Positions 63,101 through 64,000 of a DNA stretch of 64,000 nucleotides are shown here, piece by piece. A model generated the notes under the pieces. It was not told where the DNA came from. It ran no database searches and was given only the letters and a program-made list of their open reading frames with translations. A program made the translations under genes and the position numbers. Within the stretch, counting starts at the first letter, position 1, and every line of letters starts with the position of its first letter. Source of the DNA: Limnoperna fortunei (lineage: Eukaryota > Mollusca > Bivalvia > Mytilida > Modiolidae); contig OX104118.1 of the NCBI GenBank assembly GCA_944474755.1, positions 74,975,865-75,039,864 on the forward strand. The letters run 5' to 3'.

Positions 63101-63122
63101 GTTTAATTGATTGACAGACAGC
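26443..63122 (-). CDS. RNF213: RNF213 (mysterin)-like E3 ubiquitin ligase, C-terminal 613 residues (12 exons)
   Basis: Exons in transcript order: 63122-62939, 57164-57064, 50223-50166, 48973-48789, 48655-48514, 47974-47891, 43411-43219, 34463-34244, 31570-31373, 30814-30725, 29746-29547 and 26629-26443. All are GT-AG; every junction phase matches and the sum is 614 codons including TAG, so this part is intact. Family match, from memory of RNF213 C-termini: IPAVWRYRALISVNHLKQ; PISQLLPTYRDAGLCSYALL; ISYHPDRDLLPMVLAN; AYPDLCESLDKLDIAISFL; TMSLWMILALERAKF. RNF213 is a giant (over 5000-residue) AAA+ ATPase and ubiquitin ligase acting in lipid-droplet biology and antimicrobial defence. The AAA, RING and RZ-finger parts would lie beyond the right edge. 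Bivalves carry many RNF213-like paralogues, so orthology to the vertebrate gene is not implied. The introns are large (up to 7.7 kb) and full of repeats, including two arrays derived from the gene's own exons. Confidence 0.8.
26835..27075 (+). repeat. dispersed repeat (SINE-like), copy 2
   Basis: Homologous over its length to 21010-21250 (CAGCTATATCATGGCATCCA, TTGGGGGAGTAAGCCAGAGT, TGCCCGCAGTGCGACACGAA). It lies in the last intron of the RNF213-like gene. The 70-codon open frames on both strands here are by-products. Confidence 0.7.
27890..29100 (+). mobile_element. decayed ORF of a retroelement with an SGNH-hydrolase-like segment
   Basis: The plus strand reads in broken frames: TTIFTLHVQGNGSIQWYRE near 27950; a helical KEDITDLREEVNYFKSTL near 28505; DSSILKGC near 28940; then DYKSIIIYIGGNDPSNGS near 29020. 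DSSILKG followed by GGND resembles block I (GDSIL) and block III of SGNH/GDSL esterases, which occur in ORF1 of some LINEs together with a coiled coil. Many frameshifts and stops make this a relic. The last intron of the RNF213-like gene hosts it on the opposite strand. The assignment to a LINE ORF1 is inference. Confidence 0.5.
29547..29746 (-). CDS. RNF213: RNF213-like, exon 11 of those visible
   Basis: Acceptor TTTTTTGTTTTCAG, donor TTTAG|GTACAA. Phase 0 entry: TAFEGISDKFKKPLTEVQV, LVQLIFECIVLRIAVPQNED, ending SNF plus two bases. Confidence 0.85.
29967..30364. repeat. inverted repeat with ~125 bp arms (intronic fold-back)
   Basis: The arms 29967-30090 and 30238-30364 are reverse complements with few mismatches: GACCAAAGTTCTCCTTAGTT on the left against AACTAAGGAGAACTTTGGTC on the right. 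About 147 bp of unrelated AT-rich spacer separates them. Transcribed as intron, it would form a long hairpin. It may be two opposed copies of one element. Confidence 0.8.
30725..30814 (-). CDS. RNF213: RNF213-like, exon 10
   Basis: Acceptor CATATATTCCAG, donor AAG|GTGAGT. Exactly 30 codons in phase 0: AQQISKCKHTMSLWMILALE, then RAKFLAKYDK. Confidence 0.85.
31373..31570 (-). CDS. RNF213: RNF213-like, exon 9
   Basis: Acceptor CTCTAATTATAG, donor AAG|GTTTGT. 66 codons in phase 0: ERLNPAVQSQIHRELHAKAY, PDLCESLDKLDIAISFLKS, VGSDPNSLLYDFITNTL. This is among the most RNF213-like stretches. Confidence 0.9.
31789..33213 (+). mobile_element. Helitron-like satellite-bearing element, copy 1 (146 bp core repeat)
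   Basis: Three parts. The left flank starts GTGTGGACACAG, then AACGTCTCGCCTG. The core is about 7.7 copies of a 146-bp repeat (TAGTCATCAGCAACCTATAC ... CAGACAGTCATGTAC), nearly identical to each other. The right flank has a (GCC)12-like run at about 33127-33162 and ends in a hairpin, GTCTCGCCT ... AGGCGAGAC with an inner GCGAC/GTCGC stem. This layout of flank, satellite core, microsatellite and terminal hairpin resembles bivalve Helitron-associated elements (pearl/CvA type); the assignment is inference. A sister copy lies at 54118-55521. It sits in the intron between exons 8 and 9 of the RNF213-like gene. Confidence 0.75.
33596..34195. repeat. ~160-168 bp tandem repeat beside an RNF213-like exon
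   Basis: Four units, each with TTCATGAAAATCCA(C/T)GAAGAAA, TACATGAAA(G/A)T, then CCCCTCCCAAAA(A)ATATGGTC and AATCAATCCCATCCAAGCACC. Copies start near 33632, 33792, 33961 and 34129. The array lies in the intron immediately downstream (in transcript order) of the exon at 34244-34463. Confidence 0.85.
34244..34463 (-). CDS. RNF213: RNF213-like, exon 8 (source of the large satellite)
   Basis: Acceptor TTATTTATTGTAG, donor GAG|GTACCT. One base completes Lys; then 73 codons: DDSLPRVHVKDISSAHLISY, HPDRDLLPMVLANCNY, LERQLMDRFLFSKSFITGL. The phase fits both neighbours. The first ~98 bases and the acceptor of this exon are the parent of the repeats at 34470-42640. Confidence 0.9.
34470..42640 (-). repeat. 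8.2 kb satellite of exon-plus-acceptor units (~124 bp, roughly 65 copies)
   Basis: Read on the minus strand, a full unit is ATATATTGTAG (acceptor), then about 98 bp matching the start of the exon at 34244-34463 (encoding SLPRVHVKDISSAHLISY and DRDLLPMVLAN), then about 15-20 bp of AT-rich spacer before the next acceptor. The exon frame is mostly preserved but runs into TAG at the following acceptor, so no unit can be read through. Two sequence classes are interspersed: CAGACGATATGTCCTTCAC with AAACTGTCCTCC, and CAGATGATATGTCTTTCAC with AAATTGTCTTCC. Shortened units (TAACACTATGGGTAACATGT) recur. The array fills most of the intron between exons 7 and 8. Its right-hand end decays near 42600-42670. 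Confidence 0.95.
43219..43411 (-). CDS. RNF213: RNF213-like, exon 7
   Basis: Acceptor AATTTGTTTTAG, donor CAGAA|GTATGT. Two bases complete Val; then CPANGSLVTVANEYCRSDI, PISQLLPTYRDAGLCSYALL, KKQNMFLQNYC and TKQ plus two bases of the Lys codon that the next exon finishes. Confidence 0.85.
44423..46386. mobile_element. bivalve-type element with ~505 bp internal tandem repeats
   Basis: Bounded by GCTCACCTGAACC on the left and GGGTCAGGTGAGC on the right, inverted to each other. Inside are about 3.5 copies of a 505-bp unit (CTTCAACCCAATGG, AACTATAAGCCAAAAACTGTA, a poly-C tract, AGCCATGGTGGCCATGTTGG, CAAAGTTTCAAAGCAGT). The right end carries AACGACGACGACGACGATGG and GCCAAGTGATGGCAATAGCT. Poly-C runs lie at about 44645-44667, 45151-45160 and 45657-45672. 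It is non-coding and lies in the intron between exons 6 and 7 of the RNF213-like gene. I recall similar ends as common in mollusc genomic DNA. Confidence 0.75.
46637..46744. mobile_element. 108 bp fold-back (palindromic MITE-like) element
   Basis: GGGTGCCGTTTCATAAAG at the left and CTTTATGAAACGGCACCC at the right are exact inverses. The interior also pairs (TTAACGTGC... with GCACGTTAA, TTATCCCAT with ATGGGATAA) around a short centre. Non-coding, intronic. Confidence 0.85.
46745..47890. other. intron sequence, nothing identified
   Basis: AT-rich intron between exons 6 and 7 of the RNF213-like gene. I see no exon, repeat array or recognisable element. Confidence 0.4.
47891..47974 (-). CDS. RNF213: RNF213-like, exon 6
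   Basis: Acceptor TTAAAAATTTAG, donor CATG|GTAAAA. 84 nt, in phase 1 and out phase 1: (E)RRLPVFEALLDDYIEAWN, then CVRESLETH. Too short to stand alone, but the phase fits on both sides. Confidence 0.8.
48514..48655 (-). CDS. RNF213: RNF213-like, exon 5
   Basis: Acceptor GCTTTTCTTTCAG, donor CAGG|GTAAAC. It enters in phase 0: DHHLRAVRFVPSIIRLHKML, IQKYGRKLDRAEATTLTI, DQVKDQMKQ. Reading beyond the donor to 48479 is chance. Confidence 0.85.
48789..48973 (-). CDS. RNF213: RNF213-like, exon 4
   Basis: Acceptor AATATTTTTTAG, donor GAG|GTAATT. Two bases complete Gly, then SDPLLQILYETDKKQEM, IPAVWRYRALISVNHLKQMV and KLKLPVLRLFLTE. The WRYR.L....HLKQ block is a strong family marker. Confidence 0.9.
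49140..49690 (+). repeat. dispersed repeat family X, copy 2
   Basis: Direct-orientation copy of the 24060-24845 repeat (see blocks there), with an internal partial repeat of the GGCCATAACTCTGAAG...ATTTGGCTGG module. It lies in the intron between exons 3 and 4 of the RNF213-like gene. Confidence 0.75.
50166..50223 (-). CDS. RNF213: RNF213-like, exon 3
   Basis: Acceptor TTTATTTATTTGCAG, donor CTGG|GTAATT. 58 nt: NMDTILTHFNNRILIDRRL plus one base of Gly. Only phase 0 is open, which is the phase delivered by exon 2, and its exit phase fits exon 4 directly. Confidence 0.75.
50391..50503. mobile_element. 113 bp fold-back element
   Basis: The left arm TTATTTACGTTTTTTGAAAC pairs with GTTTCATAAAACGTAAATAA on the right. 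The palindrome continues inward (TCTCGTTCATATCTCATC with GATGAGATGACGAGA) around AAGGGCGACAGCCC. Non-coding and intronic; a few mismatches only. Confidence 0.85.
52400..53050. repeat. imperfect ~130-190 bp tandem repeat, AT-rich
   Basis: Four diverged units, each with TTATTTTATGATTTATAGGGT, then GCTTCATATTTTT, ATCTTCACATAA and TTACGTAATG. Copies centre near 52440, 52660, 52770 and 53030. Intronic. Confidence 0.65.
53131..53150. repeat. (GT)n microsatellite
   Basis: About ten GT dinucleotides followed by AGGAGTGGGGGG. The surrounding 53050-54115 is AT-rich intron with nothing else identified. Confidence 0.9.
54118..55521 (+). mobile_element. Helitron-like satellite-bearing element, copy 2 (146 bp core repeat)
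   Basis: Same architecture and orientation as 31789-33213: GTGTGGACACAG start, about 7.7 core repeats of 146 bp, then GGTGACTGACTGGCAAGTAC, a shorter (GCC)n run (about four) and the GTCTCGCCC...AGGCGAGAC hairpin end. Core repeats here differ more from one another (for example CTATATACC versus CTATACACC), so this copy looks older or less homogenised. It lies in the intron between exons 2 and 3. Confidence 0.75.
55522..56690. other. intron sequence, nothing identified
   Basis: AT-rich intron sequence between exons 2 and 3 of the RNF213-like gene. Short open frames here have no family resemblance. Confidence 0.4.
56695..56945. repeat. two diverged copies of a TTGACCTT/TCAAAGGTCA repeat
   Basis: About 120-bp modules: ATTTGGCCTTAATGTCAAAA...ATATGAAGGTCAT...GACATACTGTCTCATGGAGA, and ATTTGACCTTGATGTCAAAG...ATATGAAGGCCAT...GACACACTTTCTCAGGGTGA. 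Non-coding and intronic; part of a dispersed family by appearance. Confidence 0.6.
57064..57164 (-). CDS. RNF213: RNF213-like, exon 2
   Basis: Acceptor ATTTCATTTTAG, donor CAG|GTATAT. Two bases complete Gly; then 33 codons: ENNPPNICGLLDKASRSNW, EEEFTRRFIQPVLQ. Exits in phase 0. Confidence 0.85.
58170..61500 (-). mobile_element. degenerate Ty3/Gypsy-type retrotransposon
   Basis: Minus-strand fragments lie in gag-pol order: a gag start-like GNIADSWKKWKQ near 61470; gag RDRIVCG near 61215; a CQKCG zinc-knuckle remnant near 60950; a protease-like region at 60887-60696; the region before reverse transcriptase at 59210-59025; RT motifs KMDSNNGYWQI near 58900 and a decayed catalytic stretch near 58730; an RNase H-like segment at 58381-58172 (KIKWDASKSGLSAVLL). 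Stops and frameshifts run throughout, so it is inactive. No LTRs were located. About 59220-60440 holds no recognisable domain and may be an insertion. It sits in the intron between exons 1 and 2, on the same strand as the host gene. Confidence 0.75.
61735..61870 (+). repeat. dispersed repeat (SINE-like), copy 3 (front part)
   Basis: TTTTAATGCCACTTTCAGCA, CAGTTTTTATTGGGGGAGGA and GCCGGAGTACCCGGAGAGAA match the front of the copies at 21010 and 26835. The back half is missing. Confidence 0.7.
61950..62008 (-). repeat. detached fragment of the exon-1-derived repeat
   Basis: CCCATGTTGTGTTCATCCAT followed by GATCCGAGCCAGAAG matches the array at 62382 onward. It is separated from the rest by about 320 bp that contains the palindrome at 62248-62329, so a unit appears to have been split by an insertion or rearrangement. 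Confidence 0.7.
62248..62329. repeat. 39 bp-arm near-perfect palindrome with a 4 bp loop
   Basis: The left arm (62248-62286) and right arm (62291-62329) are inverse with a single mismatch: ...ATGAAATCTTGTT, loop CAGA, AACAAGATTTCAT... The right edge runs straight into TCTGTAAGGAGG, the first recognisable bases of the exon-derived array. Confidence 0.9.
62327..62938 (-). repeat. 139-141 bp tandem repeat of an exon 3' end plus its splice donor
   Basis: Four copies (starting 62382, 62521, 62660 and 62801), plus a left fragment, lead up to the authentic exon at 62939-63122. On the minus strand each reads TGACCTCCTTACAGAATGT..., then codons equivalent to KDDILVLIHFLLARIMDEHN, AVI and the donor TAG|GTAAGA. 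The copies at 62382 and 62801 are open across this span; those at 62521 and 62660 have TAG where the parent encodes GK. Each therefore preserves a splice donor in the intron downstream of the real exon. Confidence 0.9.
62939..63122 (-). CDS. RNF213: RNF213-like, exon 1 of those visible
   Basis: Acceptor TTCTATTTTGTAG, donor ATAG|GTAAGA. 61 codons plus one base: AVCQSIKPNIEQGEVAQYLL, EHIDLDLTSLQNVLGKNK, DDILVLIHFLLARIMDEHN, LAVI. The reading frame was set by the phase of exon 2 downstream. Earlier exons lie beyond the window. Confidence 0.85.
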
Positions 63123-63389
63123 CTACAAAATAGAAGTATGAATGGTTATGTTCTAATATCAAATCAGCTCCAAAGAGTAATCAGAAGTGTAGTGTCTTAA
63201 ATTGTTGGCTTAACCAATATCAAACTAATGATTTAAGAATAGGCCATTGCCAATTGTACTGTAAGCCTGGGGCCTTCATGATACAATGCACGTACTAGTC
63301 ACATTAAAGTCAGAATAATGTATCTATGTGGGTAATGTGTTGGAATCTTTTAATAAGACACAACTAGATATAAGTCATATCGTACCCAT

Positions 63390-63595
63390 TTCTGTGGGCC
63401 TCACCGAACGTGAGGTCAAGGTCAATGGTCATAAACCATAGTATGCGACAAATTGCCTTGATATTACCTACCCACATACCAAATATCAAAAGCCTACTTC
63501 AAACGATAAACAAGTTATAGCTCGGACGGACAGACAGACTGATCACTATAGGGTGTCCGCCACAAAGTGGCTGGGCCCTTTATATAGAATTACTA
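63390..63595. repeat. dispersed repeat with CGGACGGACAGACAG tail
   Basis: The block reads GAGGTCAAGGTCAATGGTCA, TACCAAATATCAAAAGCCT, AACAAGTTATAGCTCGGACG, then GGTGTCCGCCACAAAGTGG. It looks like a common bivalve interspersed repeat by its composition; only one copy is in this window. 63123-63389 and 63596-64000 are intron with nothing identified. Confidence 0.45.
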
Positions 63596-64000
63596 AATAT
63601 TTAATATAAGTGATATTTATTGCTGATTCATGACATTTTCCGTTGATCTTACCACAAGGATAATTTATTTATTGACATTATCATGGCATTGCATAGTATT
63701 ACGCATTCTTAACAATTTCTAAGCACGCTTAGCAACAGTGCTATAATCTACAATTAAGGAGTGGGCTAACATTCCATTCCTTAAGAAAATGAACTACATG
63801 TATAATGGTTTGGAATTCAAAATGTTTGTTACCTTCTTTTTTCAAGTTTTTACAATAAAAATACAGTTATTTAGATATTTTTATTTAATTTAGTTTTTTA
63901 ACAAATAATTTATACCCCTTACTAATTTGTCTCATTTTTATCTGTTCAATCATAGTCTGCATCCCCCTTATTTAAAACATGGATTATTCAAGTTCCAGAT

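Overview
The window looks like nuclear DNA of a bivalve mollusc, most likely a mussel-type genome (inference). It is AT-rich and has spliced genes with GT-AG introns and long introns filled with tandem minisatellites. It also carries repeats that resemble those scattered through bivalve genomes: elements with a 146-bp core repeat and a GTCTCGCC-type hairpin end, and a 505-bp-period element bounded by GCTCACCTGA/TCAGGTGAGC. There is no prokaryotic gene organisation, and most long open frames are chance or repeat-derived.

Three gene models were built by hand. In each, the splice phases agree from exon to exon. (1) About 1.96-11.33 kb, plus strand: the 3' part of a gene whose product has a winged-helix-like segment followed by about seven tetratricopeptide repeats, probably the C-terminal half of a STAND/NB-ARC (NLR-like) protein. 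It has six exons; from the first in-frame ATG they total 524 codons with no frameshift. (2) 18.19-22.21 kb, plus strand: a complete five-exon, 451-residue protein with a phytanoyl-CoA hydroxylase-interacting protein (PHYHIP)-like C-terminal domain. A decayed copy of its first two exons lies at 15.50-15.77 kb. (3) 63.12-26.44 kb, minus strand: the last twelve exons of a giant RNF213/mysterin-like E3 ubiquitin ligase. They total 1842 nt, which is 613 residues plus stop in one unbroken frame. Genes 2 and 3 converge across a repeat-bearing intergenic stretch.

The introns hold most of the novelty. The 7.7-kb intron of the RNF213-like gene just upstream of the exon at 34244-34463 is almost filled by an 8.2-kb satellite of about 124-bp units. 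Each full unit is a copy of that exon's 5' end together with its splice acceptor. A second, smaller array at 62.33-62.94 kb repeats the 3' end and splice donor of another exon of the same gene, every 139-141 bp. The gene's introns also hold two related 1.4-kb satellite-bearing (Helitron-like) elements, a degenerate Ty3/Gypsy element, several fold-back elements, and a 125-bp-arm inverted repeat.

The likely roles of the genes (NLR-like sensing, RNF213 ubiquitin ligase) suggest an innate-immune neighbourhood. Nothing in the sequence shows that they are co-regulated.
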